In this document: positions 21,971-33,474 of the stretch, one piece after another
Position numbering within the stretch: position 1 is the stretch's first letter
Layout: the number at the start of each line of letters is the position of its first letter
Source of the DNA: Symsagittifera roscoffensis
Lineage: Eukaryota > Xenacoelomorpha > Acoela > Convolutidae
Direction of reading: 5' to 3'
NCBI RefSeq assembly: GCF_963678635.1
Contig: NC_087062.1
Location: 49,450,552 to 49,514,551, forward strand
Length of the DNA: 64,000 nucleotides
The notes under the pieces: model-generated
Databases searched by the model: none
The model's input: only the letters and a program-made list of their open reading frames with translations
Told to the model about the DNA's origin: nothing
Program-made: the position numbers and the translations under genes

Positions 21971-22053
21971 GCCAGATTGACTCGAATGCTTGCGCACAAG
22001 TCTGCAACGCTGAAGTTCAAGGGATCGAATCTCCCTCTGGGTAGTTTCATTTT
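21971..22053 (+). other. tRNA-like Pol III unit 8 (Cys-GCA-like)
   Basis: TTGACTCGAATG from about 21977 (A box) and GATCGAATC at 22023-22031 (B box) are 46 bp apart. CCAGA at 21972-21976 pairs with TCTGG at 22036-22040 as an acceptor-like stem, and GGG/CCC flanks the T-loop. A CTGCAAC loop near 22002 would give anticodon GCA. T-runs are short. Confidence 0.42.
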
Positions 22054-22852
22054 CAACCTTTTAAGAAATTTTGCGCTCTCACAATGTGTTTGTTTTTTCA
22101 CGATGAATTAAAAAAAATTTTTTTTCATTCACATCTACATTACATCACATTTACTTCAGATTGTTGTTTCGCACATTCTTAGGTCTTTGATTCATTGTTG
22201 TCTTACTCTTCTGGTCCCACATTGGGCGCCTCTCTCTGCGCGTTGTTGCTGCTTCTGATTGATCAAATCGAGGCACAAACTCTCGTTCTCGGTTCTCGAT
22301 GTAGTCAGTTGGTGTAAATGGCGTTCCTGGAGCGAACAGTGACATATGCTCACGAATTATTTCAAGCATAGCTCTCGCATGAACAGTGTAATCGCACTCG
22401 GTTACACCTTTCGCTCCAGGACACTTTCCAGGTATTCGTCGGAATTGAGATATCCTCACATGCACAACTTCACGGCCATATTGCTACGTCGTAAGCCCTT
22501 GTCTCTTCTTCATTCTAGCAATGAGGGCATCTAGTATCGTCTTCAGTTGTCCTTTGTTTCGATACTCTCCTCCGTTAATGGCAATTTTTCGGAAGTTACA
22601 ATTACTCATCTCCAATCTGAAATCAAACGATGATAGCATCCCACTGAAACTAGAAACACAATCCATATCTCACAATGATCATCCTGACTTGCGGCACTAC
22701 CATCTGTGCCACAGGACTGGTTGCATCTCTTTTTGTTCTTCCTTTTCTTTGATTCGTGCTAGCTCAGCGTCTATGAACAAATTGGTTTATTGAAAACTCA
22801 CCATGAGTGATTTTTCTTTGGTTCAAGTTGCGTCGCTAAAGTGAAATTCACG

Positions 22853-22927
22853 CCTGGCATGGCGCAGTGTATGAGCATAACACTGGTAGTCCAGCATAGT
22901 TAGTTCGAATCGCAGCCATTCTTTTTT
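22853..22927 (+). other. tRNA-like Pol III unit 9
   Basis: TGGCGCAGTGTATGAGC from 22860 is a textbook A box. GTTCGAATC at 22903-22911 is a textbook B box, 44 bp away, and T6 follows at 22922-22927. TGGC (22855-22858) can pair with GCCA (22915-22918). CTGG/CCAG near 22882-22894 could be an anticodon stem with a shortened loop. Confidence 0.42.
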
Positions 22928-23542
22928 ATCCAATGGATTTCGATGAAGAAACATGTTGCAGTCCGCTACTATTATCGCAAGTTTCCATTCCACTCGTCTT
23001 TTCTGCTTATCCCTCATAAAACAGTTTCTTTGAAATTATAAATGCATCTTTTTCTTATTTAAATCTTTAATGCGCACTAGCTGCTTTTTAGGCATCAGTC
23101 GTGATTTTTTTATTGACCACAAACTCTACGCTACTACAACGCATTCTCGTTGGGTATTACTGTAAAAATCGATATAAAATCAGTCAACCAGTTATTAAAT
23201 TGTGAATGCTTCAACGGTCCTCATATCTTTTTGTAGTGTGTTTTGAAATTTAAATTTATAGGTAATAATGTAGCATTTTTGTGCTGTCAAACTATTCAGA
23301 TTTATATCTGTTCAAACTGTTCGAATTTTACTAAATGTCGCCGTTTCCCAGTTGAAACTTTATATATAGCTCCTTTGCAAAAATGACTTAACACAAAATG
23401 AATTAAAACAACAAAGTTTACTCAGAGTCATTACTAAATGTTGTTTCTCATTTTGTATAGCCCCACTTTCTGAAATTTGAAAACTATTTTATGGCCTGAA
23501 ATCAATAAGATATTATTCAGGAATTGCTTACACAACTTTGAT

Positions 23543-23625
23543 GCGAGGTTAGCTGGTTCATTTGGCTCACTGTAATGACACCAGTGGTGCAGATTCCAAT
23601 CCGACTGACACCTTCTTTGTTCACT
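23543..23625 (+). other. tRNA-like Pol III unit 10
   Basis: TTAGCTGGTTCATTTGG from 23549 (A box) and GATTCCAATCC at 23592-23602 (B box, with C for the usual purine) are 44 bp apart. GAGGT (23545-23549) can pair with ACCTT near 23610. The terminator is weak. This is the least certain of the set. Confidence 0.3.
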
Positions 23626-24404
23626 TCAGTTCATGCTCAATGTATCAATTCCAATTAACTGTGCCCCATTAGATAAAAGGTATTTTTGCGCCTCAATTGT
23701 CTTCGGAAAAACTCTAAAAGAGGTCTATGTTGGTTTTTAACTGGCATTTTGGTGTGATCGGTCGTCATTGAACCTTTATCTGTCTTTCGAAATGCAAGCA
23801 CTCAAAACTAATTTTTTTACCCTCAAAAGCTCAATGCGTTTGTATCAGTTCGGCAAGGGAATTTTTTTTTGAAGTTTTTTTTGTGATCCAATGACTCGTC
23901 AGTTTTTCATGCCATCTCAGACATTAAAGGATTGAAAAATGACTTCCACTGGAAGAAACAACTGTCAAGTTTTGTATTTTCTTCTACGAAAATTGCATAA
24001 CATAAACCAAATCCTTGCTTCCGGTAAAAACAAGTTTTAACGGTATCAGCTCTTGTTAAATTGTATTTTTGCAGCTCTTGTCACAGGTTGAATGGTTCTC
24101 TACATAGACAAACATGAATTGTCCGTAATTCTGCATTGGGTCCGTGAAAAGACCAAAAACAATTGTGAATGCGCACGATTTTTGTGTTGGAAGGCTTACC
24201 AAAAGAGTTTCGGGACTCGTCTTTGGGTCAACAAATGTCCAGGAACAAAATTTCATCACGTGACCTTAAGGGTGCTAGGTGGATTTCGTCGTTTTAATCT
24301 ATTGCGTTGTAATCTGTTGCTGTTGATCCCTTCCGCTTCTGTCTTTCAAAATCACCAAAATTCCCACTAGCCTATCCCATGAACTTCTTTCCTAGTATCG
24401 GTTC
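23626..24404. other. Intergenic stretch, no gene recognised
   Basis: Frames up to 92 codons on the plus strand (24092-24370) contain no recognisable motif. Nothing else is supported between the last tRNA-like unit and the end of element copy A. Confidence 0.4.
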
Positions 24405-26813
24405 CTACTCTTCTTCAGTTCTGTCTTGAACTGCTGCAAACATCTTACATAGCAACTCGTAGGATTTCTCCGACATTCTCGCCAGTTTTACATATTTGGG
24501 CACTGAGATTGCTTGGTCCACAATCGTCCTTGTACTTTTCACATTCACTGCCACAAAGTGCACTGGGTATCGGGTTTTTGCACATCGGAGCCTACGTCGG
24601 TATCGCGCTCCCAAAGGTCTAAGATAAGCTTCACTCTGTCGAATGTTCATTTCTGCCTCTATGACTTCTCTCCACTTTCCAATACACTTTTCCCTGTTCA
24701 GTTTGTAACACTCCCGGAAACACTTCTACGCTGATGGCCGTGACCATCTCATGCTTTTGTTCTAGATTCATAAGTGACTCTAATGAACCAAACATGCTGT
24801 AGAACCCTAGTGCAATCACTAGATTCACCTGTTTCTCCGTGACAATCTACAATTAATTCCGTTTCCGTTTTCGCTTTCATTACTATGTTTCCGAATAATA
24901 TCGGTGATTGCTTATGTTGCTTTGCAAGAGTCTTCACGCAGTCAAGACCTCCCCACACATGTGACCTCCCAGTCTACAGACTTTCGCAAGACAGCTACCA
25001 GGTTCAACCCGTTCGTCTGGTCCCCAGCCAGACAACTCCACATTATTTCTTCTGTTGCTTTTGGAGGTTGTTGTCGTCAAGTTGTAAATGTTCAGGTCAC
25101 GCAAGTTACAGTCTGAATTCAGCTCCCTCTGCCCATCCAGTGTTGCACGCAAAATAGAATCAGCATTAGGTCTCGGACACCCTGGTGATTTCATCAGCTC
25201 CCACACCACCATTAGAATCGTCCTTAGTAATTCGTCCGAGAACCCAATCCAAATTCCACTCGGTTGTCAGATTTTGGCAGTGAAGGTGCAGTCACCTTTT
25301 CCTCCAACACAAGTCCAAACTTAGCTTGCGGATTAGCAGCGCTACTTATCGTCGCAATTCTTGACATCCAGAATCTTAGCAACACCGCCTGTTCGTAGTC
25401 GAAGAAACAATCGCGTATGTCTTCATTAATGAAAGGGTTGTATGTCATCCCTAAGATTGCGGATACGTAACTGTACGACTTTTTTTCTGATCGGTCCGGA
25501 ATTTTCACAAGAGTTCGGCAATGCTCCCATGGAATCTTTTGTGAGCCTCAGCTCCTTGTTCGAGAATCTCTGTTTTTCATCAATCTTCTTCATTGGTTCA
25601 AGTACTACGGGCTCCTTCATGTTCACTCGCAACGGTTTACTTTGATGTATGTCTAGAAGTGCTTGTAAGAGCAAGGTTTTCGCCCGATCTTTGCCTTCTC
25701 TCAGCATATTGGCACAAGTGTTTAACGCTGGTACCGATATTTGTTCTAACATGAATCGAATGAAACAGAGAGCGTCCCTCCGTTTCGCACACGCTACTGC
25801 CGCTCCTTCTTGGGTCATTAGATCTCTCACACTCATCATCAAGAACACTTTCTCTTTTTTTGAACTTTTCCTTTCTTCTGAATCGTAATCTTCCCTAGTC
25901 AGTCTACTCATGCACCAAGCGAAGCTAAGTTGTAGCTCCGTTCTCACACAAAGTATCGCTATCAGAGCGTGTATTTTCGTGGTGGTTCTCAATTCTTCTT
26001 GGAAGTGTCGTAAGACCACCGCTCTCCATGGTAGGCTCATCACCTGGCCTATCGTTTCCGCATGCATCTGAGGAGACCAATGTTCCGTACGCCTTCTGCT
26101 TCATGATTTAGCCATGTATCATCGTCTCCGGGTAACATTAGGTGTCCTCTAGCCGAGTTTCTATATTCCACCATCTCCATGTATCCCCCAGTGGGATCGT
26201 CGATCGATACGGTTTCTGATACTATCAATCGGTTATACTGCACTGGGATTAGCTGTACTACGACGCTTCCCGTTCCATGGTTTATGCAAGATGGTCTAAA
26301 ACCTCGTAGAGTACTATCTCCACATTGGCTAAGTATTTCCATTTCTAATGTCGCTCCAGTCAGAGTGCGGTCACTTCTCTTGGTTTTATAACTGGCTGAC
26401 CTTAGTCCTGCCATGAGGATGGGTGGCACCATCGTTACATCGGTCAACTTTCCATCTGTGCCAGGCAAGCGATCATCGCCTTGTCCCATATCCATGACTT
26501 CTTTGACACGCTTCCGCTTGGCCGAATTGACAGCTTTTACTAAAATTTCAGAGTCTACTTAGGTTTTTCCAGCTTTCCTCGATGTCACTTTGCGGCTAAG
26601 CTTCATTTTCATATCGTTGAACTTGTCAATCACCATTTTCGACAGCGTCGTTCCTTTTTGGGTTCTTGACAGGTATACTATTTCATTGCTGCATTCTTGC
26701 TGCGCGTCCTTTATGGGAGAATTCACTTCACTTTCGTCAGTGGCCGAATCGATTAACAACTCGCTCAATCTCCCTTCGCATTCATCCAACTTGTCGAGGA
26801 TCTCTCGCATCAA
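24405..26813 (-). pseudogene. Element copy A: distal (3') coding modules, unidentified
   Basis: Successive minus-strand frames 26813-26559, 26495-26049, 26067-25426, 25508-25224, 25212-24934, 24958-24749, 24828-24631 and 24650-24405 abut or overlap in changing phases, as if one long protein had suffered frameshifts. The 214-codon frame 26067-25426 is helical, with FMLEQISVP and ILCVRTELQL. Frame 26495-26049 has STLRGFRPSCINHGTG. Frame 24828-24631 contains MNLEQKHEMVT, shared with the fragment near 7.75 kb. None of these modules is recognised. Copies B and C lack this whole part and have a different 3' end. Confidence 0.4.
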
Positions 26814-27023
26814 TGGTCCGTTGAGACCCGTTTTTCAACATTGACTGGGTCCCGTAGCACTGAACTACCGTCCAAACCTGTTCCATGAAGGCAACTCTGT
26901 CCATATTACACCCCGTTCTATTCTCGTGGTCTCTGTGGTGAACTTCTCACTCCTCCTCTGGTAACGTTCCCAAGAAGGGTACTCTGGCAGTGCCTGCTAT
27001 TCTTCTTCTCCTCGAAGACTCCA

Positions 27024-28108
27024 TTAAAAGTTTCTTTTCAATAGTTCTGGAATTGCCAGGAGAGCTGCTCTCCGGCAATTTTCGGTTTGCATCCATGAAG
27101 GCTGACGGAAGTTCCAGTGTGGAAGTCCCGTCCTCTGCTGGCTCAGTCGTTCCTTCGACGTTCCCGTCTCGACTTCAAAGTCCTTTAGGAAATTGAAATC
27201 TAGGCTAGATATCCAACCAGTTGACGCCTTATCGTCATCCATTCCTGCTTGATCAGAATCCTGCTGCATAGGTGCCTCCGATCGACAGTGGTCTTCTCCC
27301 TCCTTGTCGTTTCGCTTCTGATTCTTCCCTGAACTCGAAGGGCCTTGCTCTTCACTCCGTGTCCCGTCTGCAAACTTTGGTATGACCAGCCTGCCAGCTG
27401 ACTTGTCTTCTTCTACTCCGTGCTTTACCTTGAATTTTTCAGAGCTTAAGGGCGCTGGAGCAGTCCTCTTCAACAGTTTCCCGCTCATTGCCAATTCCGG
27501 CTTCACGTTCATTACGATTAGCGCAGCTTCTTGCAAGTCTGCCTTGCCTCTCATGTTCATTGGCACCAGGTCCAATTTCACCCAATCTTCTTCAAATCTT
27601 CCGGGTTTCAGAGTGGGTGTATTGATGATTCATCTCCTCGTCGATTCATCCGTGTACGCAAACTGCGTGTGTTGCATTACGGTAGCAATCCTGCCCACAA
27701 AGCACGGGTCCATCGTCTCGGAGAACTTCGCCATCCTCCTTTCATTCGTTTCAAAGGCTTTCAAACTGGTTTGAACGACGGAGTTTGTACTACGGAGTCT
27801 GCTACGAGCAACATCCTTCTGATCAGGGGGAGTTCTGGTTTTTCTTCTAGCAGCTTCTTGTAGTCGCCCCAGCCCTTCGTTTCTTCTCTCACTCTGTGGT
27901 ACGAGGCCATCAAACGAGGAATTCTTGTTATTTTACTATTCATCTTGTTATAAAGCCTCAAGTTCCAGAGTTTCGGGAACACCTCAATATGTCCTTTGTC
28001 TGCTTCATCCATTCGGTCACGGAAATGATCACCAAAGTTTTTTGGTGTCATCTCTGACTCTGATATCTTCGCGAACTGCAAATCTTCGCTCATCAACTCT
28101 CGCAACAA
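27024..28108 (-). pseudogene. Element copy A: unidentified middle module
   Basis: Frames 28108-27761 and 27581-27024. The first encodes FGDHFRDRMDEADKGH and WGDYKKLLEEKPELPLIRR, and the second an acidic, Ser/Gln-rich stretch. Sequence from about 27,550 to 27,900 is the part conserved in copy B (33.15-33.48), and 27,550 to 27,720 in copy C (35.18-35.34). Copies B and C diverge from A abruptly just after a K-L-D-L motif near 27,580, where A continues into its own 3' modules. Confidence 0.4.
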
Positions 28109-29277
28109 TTGAGTGCGCTCTCATCCACTGCTGAAATAAAGTTCAGTTGCAACACCGACCTTCTATACGCTTCCACCTTAACGTCAGGGAACGCGAATGA
28201 TACTGCAGGACCGTATATCACGGTTATAACTTCCGTGGTTTCTCTTATTAACGCTAAGGGATCGGTCCTCATAGCTAGGCTCAAATCAGTCAATAGGGGC
28301 ATACCTCCTGCATGATGTCGCACATCTTCTTCCTTTTCAATCGTTTCGTCTTCTCCTGTTCCAAAGCGATTCTGCTGTAGAAGGTGTTGGATTAATGTGT
28401 GTCTCAGATCCCTTACTTTGGTCCATGAGTCGGTGGATCTTTTCATAACAAATCTCCTCGCGTTTTCTTTCATGTCTTCAGGATAGCGGGTCAAATTCAT
28501 CAACCCTCCCAAGTTCCCATGGGTGATCGCAATTAGTGTCAGGAGTCCGTCCAGTCGCAGGTTCTGCAATCCCTCGGTGAGCAGTAGCACTGGTCCTTTC
28601 ACAAAATTCTCCGCTCCAAATGTCATAAACAACGCCAGGATCACTACTATCGATAATTCTGTTACTGCGTGGAGGATTTCTTTTATCAGGTATTGAAAGA
28701 GTCCGGGGTAGACTTTCGCCAGGAAGGACGCGGTCCATCCTGCTCCTAACCCTTTTAACAAGCTGTCAGTTCTATCGTAGCCTTCTTCTCTGCATAGATT
28801 CTGCGTTCACAAAGTTTCAAGAGTAACTTGGCACATCCTATTCACGAATTCAGCTGACTTTTCCTCTGCATTATCCGCTAAGTTCAACTCCTCCACCAGG
28901 TAGGCATGAATCTTCTTAATCATCACCGGGCCGCGCTAGAAAGCGTCCGCGCCCAATGCTGCTACTCAAGGAGTCAAGTGCAGCCACTTGTTGGCCTCTG
29001 GCTTCGTTCGCAAAATCATCGCTTTCAAGTGAGCTTTCGTCTCTTTGGAGTTCTGCGTCTTCTCTCCTTCCTCCTTCATCTCCATTCCTCTGAACCACAA
29101 GTCCTTGAACATCGCCTCTATCCCTCGATAGTTATCGCTGATTCTTGGCTTTAATTTGAGCTGCCTGCTGAAATTGGACAGTTCCATCCCCAACACCTCA
29201 TCCAGTACTAGCATGCTTAGTGTATGGTCTTTAAATCCTCTCATGGCGTTTGAGATGTCCGACCATACTGCCGGCAA
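28093..29277 (-). pseudogene. Element copy A: helical module following the second SGNH-like domain
   Basis: Frame 29277-28966 holds MRGFKDHTLSMLVLDEVLG and WFRGMEMKEEG. Frame 28761-28093 (222 codons) holds a hydrophobic helix VVILALFMTFG, then LDGLLTLIAITHGNLGG, a charged C-terminal part and IYGPAVSFAF. The same frames in copy C (36.43-35.28 kb) keep these residues with scattered substitutions and a deletion that removes the end of the module. No family is recognised. Conservation of amino acids despite nucleotide change would support past selection. Confidence 0.4.
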
Positions 29278-30215
29278 TTCGGAGAAGATATGATCACATC
29301 ACACTTCCCTTCTGAGAGTAATGGCACCATTGCGTACACGAATTTCAATCTATCCGGGAGACAACGCAAATGTTCCAAAACAACGCAAATACCGCTTTTG
29401 GTGTCATCTTGGTGAATGCTTCTTCTTTCAGTGTATCCGTTATCTCGCCCATTGATTCTAGAATGTCTTTGGTTGCTGGCCAAACTGCATCTTCCGCCGT
29501 TTTAGGCTCTCTGAGTCTGCTCAGGAAACCCCTAGTATGGTGGTCGTTTATGCCGGCAAACACAATCGTGATCGGGTTCATTTCAGTTTGTCTTTGGACC
29601 CCGATTGCCACTAATACAGACTACATCAGGTTCAAGTCGATTGCCGCCATCATTATCGCGTCAGACTACAAAAGGACTTGGAAGTATGCACAAAACGGGA
29701 GTTCGCCAACACCAAAGTCTTGACCTTCCTCATTTCTACTTTATCGTCTCGTCCTTTCGTATCTTCAGGTCACCATATCTCTTAACATCGCCTACTTGCT
29801 TTGAATAAGCCCTTTCTTTCACGTGAGATGGAGGTGTTCCCACTTGTTTGAACAGCTTCACATGCTGTCCTAATAGTGCTCTGGTCATCAGAAATCTTCC
29901 TGGTCTTTTTTCTCGATTTCCTTCCCTGTGGTTCATTCTCACGTCCTGCAAAGGTCTGGAATTCACTGGACCCATGGTGTTATTTGAGGGCAGTCCCTCA
30001 AGATCAGCCAATCGTAAGGCCGTCGTGGAGCTAAAATTGATGTCAGCTGCTATCAACCAGTCCACTCCCACGATCAAGTATAGCCCATTCACAGATAACC
30101 TAGCTCCATTCAGTATCCTCATCGCGTCGGCTGCAAACATCACCATTTCAAGATTCAATTTCATTAGGTTTTGTTTGCAGACATGCCAGGTGGAAGGTAT
30201 GGGTCTCGACCACAC
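29241..30215 (-). pseudogene. Element copy A: conserved basic region and second SGNH-like module
   Basis: Frame 30215-29736 encodes WLIAADINFSSTTALRLADL followed by a basic stretch, all well kept in copy C. After a frameshift, 29611-29345 encodes NPITIVFAGINDH, a hydrophobic strand ending in G-x-N-D, which is the block III signature of SGNH/GDSL hydrolases, then WPATKDILESMGEI. A further phase gives KFVYAMVPLLSEGKCDVII. A GDS nucleophile block and a D-x-x-H block for this module were not located, so hydrolase activity is unproven. Confidence 0.45.
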
Positions 30216-31260
30216 AAAGAACCTCTGTCTGGTCGTCGCTCTTCTCGGCTTGTACCCGTTGTTTCTGACCTCGAGGTGCCTGACGTCGTATCCGTTGTCG
30301 AGTTAACACGTCCTAATCCCCTTTGCGGACGATTAGTCCTTCTCACTGGAGCTTCGCCCAGTCGATCCAGTAAGTCCGTTCTTTGCCCCGGCTCACTGGA
30401 GCTCTGTGGCACCTGCAGCACTGCTGCGACTGATCCCAGACCTGTCTCTAGATTAGGAGGCACAAAGGTCGGAATTGCCGGCTCATTCGCTGTTTCCTCC
30501 ATCCTCAGCACTCCTGTATCAAAAAGTTCTACCTCTAGTTCGTCCAGTTGCTCCTGGAAGACGCGATTTATCCAGGTTTGTCCCTCCATTCTGTCAAAAT
30601 GGACTCCATCTGTAGTGAATATGGCCTGATCCATGGCTCTCACCTCATGCTCTAAATCCATCAGGATCATCCGCCCAGCATTGCGACTCGCAAGATTTCT
30701 CACTCTGTTATTCCATCTGATGACCTTTTCATTGTGCTTCCTTCCCGTCGGTGTTAACGTTCTCGTGCTCATCGGAGCAGTGCAGACGGTCAGTACCGCG
30801 CAGTTGAATTTCTGCCAGATAGTGGTAAATAGGCATACCATCATTGATTCCCATTGAGCTTCTTCCTCGTCCGAGCTCCTGGAAAAAATATTCGTGCCTA
30901 TTAAGATCATTATAATTGGCATTCTTCCTGGGTTCATCAGTTCCATCATTCGATACAGCTGGGCTATCGTGGCGCATCCAAAGGCCATCACTGTGGTGAT
31001 CCACGAGTTCCTCAAGTTTTGCAGAACTCTCACCAAAATGTTGTCCAGTAGTAAATGCGATGTCCCGAGCGGCGGTTGCTGCATGTTTACTACCAGACTC
31101 CAAGTCGATCGATTGAAACATGCTCGCATGTCCGTGTCCGGAACTCCAGTAAAGTTGTTGTTCACCTGGTTGTTTTTCTGCCCATCAAACGCTCGGGACA
31201 TTTTTTTCATCGGCATTTTCTTATCTTCCTGTCCGGAACTTTCGAGGTCGTCTTTGTCGG
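30164..31260 (-). CDS. SGNH-hydrolase-like protein of element copy A
   Basis: This intact frame runs from MPMKKM (31216) to 30164 and is open a little upstream to about 31260. LGTSHLLLDN (about residues 51-60) sits where block I (G-D-S) belongs. MPIIMILIGTN (about residues 98-108) is a beta-strand plus block III. A K-V-I-R-W-N-N-R-V-R helix follows. FTTDGVHFDRMEG (about residues 198-210) gives the block V Asp-x-x-His. The C-terminal 100 residues are basic and Arg-rich. SGNH esterases occur as ORF1 of CR1/L2 retrotransposons, but no RT is attached here. The Asp of G-D-S is Thr, so the Ser may or may not be catalytic. It overlaps the coiled-coil frame upstream in another phase. Confidence 0.6.
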
Positions 31261-31291
31261 TCTCGTTGTGGTGTCAGCTCCCGTTTTCCTC

Positions 31292-32220
31292 TTAGTTTCT
31301 TGGGAGAGTATTGTCGATCGTTCCATAGGGTGCACTCATCCCGGAACCTGGCGAACTCCTGTTGGCTACAAGTCGTCCACCCGTTTCTATCAGCTTTCGC
31401 ACTGTCTGTTCCACGACTGGGTCACCTAGGGTATCATTCGGGTCTGGGGTTGTTACCCTGCCGACTGCTGTCGGAACTCGTACTTCTGTCGTTTGACTAA
31501 GTTCGCGAGGCGTTAGAAGCTCCATTGGGGACTGCCCACGAGGAACATCCCTTGCGGGTATTGTTTTTTCCACTGCTGTCGTCAATGCCAGTGGCTCCAA
31601 TCGCTCCTTATATTCTCGCCTTAAACGTTCTAATTCCTCGCCATTCTTCTTATTGCAATCCTCAAACAGTCTTTTCCACATATCTCTGTCTTCTTCAACC
31701 ATGAGCAAATTCTTGGTCACTTGATCCAGTTCTTTCTTTGTTTCTTTTAGATCTTGTAGATCTTGCATCGTCTCTATAATTTGGACTTCTTCCTCTACTC
31801 TAGCCCTCTTTGGTGGCACAGCTGCTCTCAATTGTGAACTAGCTGCTCTCAATTGTGAATGCCTCGCTGTTCATCTCCTGATGCATCCTTCTCAATACAG
31901 GCCTAGGCTTGGTTGGGAGAGGCATCTTACCCGGTTGGTAGGTCCTGGAACTTCCCAATCCAGGCTCGTTCGCCAAGTCACTTCCCGAGAGAGCCCTGTT
32001 TCTACAACTCAGTACGCTCATGCTTGGACGGTGTAGTACTTCTTGTTGTCCATATGCTGCCATCAATAAGACTTCCGTGGGGCGGTCCCCACGGTTATTG
32101 TTCCCTAAGATGTTTGTCAAGGCGACCAGCAACATGACTACCTCTGGGTCCTCCAGAGCGAAGTCTCGATTCATTAGCCTCCTCTAGGTCCATCAATTCA
32201 TTCAAGTCGAAGTTATCCAT
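31292..32220 (-). pseudogene. Coiled-coil protein of element copy A (split)
   Basis: Two frames, 32174-31839 and 31852-31292, correspond to the single 315-codon frame in copy C. The first encodes DFALEDPEVVML and CRNRALSGSDLANEPG. The second has a long heptad-like stretch rich in Leu, Lys and Glu, DLQDLKETKKELDQVTKNLL, followed by a Pro/Thr-rich tail. A coiled-coil first ORF would suit a structural or nucleic-acid-binding role like that of Gag or ORF1p, but this is inference. A short rearrangement near 31,850 (a repeat of GCTGCTCTCAATTGTGAA) breaks the frame in this copy. Confidence 0.5.
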
Positions 32221-32484
32221 TTCGTTAGATTCGGTTTGATTATCAGTTTGCACAATTGAAATCTGATGAATAATTAAATGATCAATCAGGATTTAGAAAA
32301 GAGGTCAAGAGTATCACATTTGTCAATATTAGTCCAGATTTTGTATTAAAATTAATTTAAAACAGTCAGATAAAACAATTTTGATCTTAAAATATAATAA
32401 AATTAGGTTATTGCTGAAATTTTGGAATTCGACCTAAGAATGAACAGTGCAAACTTTGGGTCTGTTCCTTTGATTATCGTTTGT

Positions 32485-32930
32485 CGGTCATTTGTCGGTT
32501 TGGGTCGTATACTGGAAGCAAGAGCTCCCTCACCACCCTTTCCACGAGGAAGTCTCTCAGACTCGTCAAGGAAAAGACCAAGTTTTTAAGGTCCACATGC
32601 TGCTTCTTTGTCGCCCTCGTCACCAAGAAGCATAGGTACTTTCCTGGTATTTGCGAAGCCGCCGGAAGGCAAGGCTGCTACACCTACTATTCCTGATCTT
32701 TGCTTCCACAGGAATTCTATGTTTTCATATTTTCTTTTAAAATATACTGCTAACGTTGTCCTAAAACCATGTCCGCTGTGATTTCAATCGCACATGTCAT
32801 ATTTGTGAGTATAATATTGCTATATGTTAGTATTGTCCTCCTTGAGTATTCATTTGGCAGGTTCAAACATGACTCTACTACTCTTCCTAAAACCGATTCC
32901 TAGGATCCTCGCCTGGTTCAGCTTCTAAGT
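32485..32930 (-). pseudogene. Macro-domain-like C-terminal module, copy B
   Basis: Minus-strand phases read SGIVGVAAL, then after a one-base shift GKYLCFLVTRATKKQHVDL, a conserved helix, and LLLPVYDPNR before the copy ends. These match the copy C module closely (see 34,533-34,960). The frameshift and the substitutions upstream make this copy non-functional. Confidence 0.4.
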
Positions 32931-33474
32931 CACCTGTTTCTCTTGCTATTTTAAATTTTTTTTATTAATAATTTTTCAGTGTGGGTAAGTCCTAACCCCA
33001 CTCCCCGGACAAAAATATCCATCGATGTCCCCGTCGATCGCATAACGGATATTAAGTTGAGATTGGACGCCGATCGATTGATTGCCCTTCCTGGGCTACC
33101 CATGAAGGATTATTCCTCTCGTTTTCTATGTATTTCATGCGCCAGGTCCAATTTCGCCCACTCTTCCTTAAATCTTCCGGGTTTCAGAGTAGGTGTATTG
33201 GTGATTCGTCTCCTCGTCGATTCATTCGTGTACGCAAACTGCGTGTATTGCCTTACGGTAGCAATCCTGCCCACAAAGCACGGGTTCATCGTCTCGGAGA
33301 ACTTTGCCATCCTCCTTTCAATCGTTTCAAAGGCTTTCAATCTGGGAGTTTGTACTACGGAGTCTGCTGCGAGCAACATCCTTCTGATCAGGGGGAGTTC
33401 TGGTTTTTCTTCTGGCAGCTTCTTGTAGTCGCCCCAGCCCTTCGTTTCCTCTCTCACTTTGTGGTACGAGGCCA

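Larger units (their letters stand above)
24405..32480 (-). mobile_element. Uncharacterised SGNH-encoding repeat element, copy A (most complete)
   Basis: About 8 kb on the minus strand is covered almost continuously by successive frames in changing phases: coiled-coil protein (32.2-31.3), SGNH protein (31.26-30.16), basic region and second SGNH-like module (30.2-29.2), then four or more unidentified modules down to 24.4 kb. Copies B, C and D share the order. The 5' leader (32.18-32.48) matches leaders at 34.04-34.36 and 39.30-39.48. No RT, integrase, transposase or polymerase motif was found. The copy carries frameshifts but few deletions. It could be an endogenous virus-like element, the accessory half of a retroelement, or a novel transposon. 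Confidence 0.55.

Noticed and set aside
22758-22835. Possible further tRNA-like unit (TAGCTCAGCGTC...GGTTCAAG)
   Set aside because: Good boxes but 60-bp spacing and no paired stems; could only fit with an intron that cannot be shown.
29241-31216. Calling the element simply a CR1/L2 ORF1 esterase
   Set aside because: There are two SGNH-like modules, several kilobases of further coding sequence and no RT after them; the label would hide the difference.
24405-32480. CRISPR, phage or bacterial operon interpretation of the dense frames
   Set aside because: No repeats-spacers, no ribosome-binding sites, and all neighbours are animal-type transposons.
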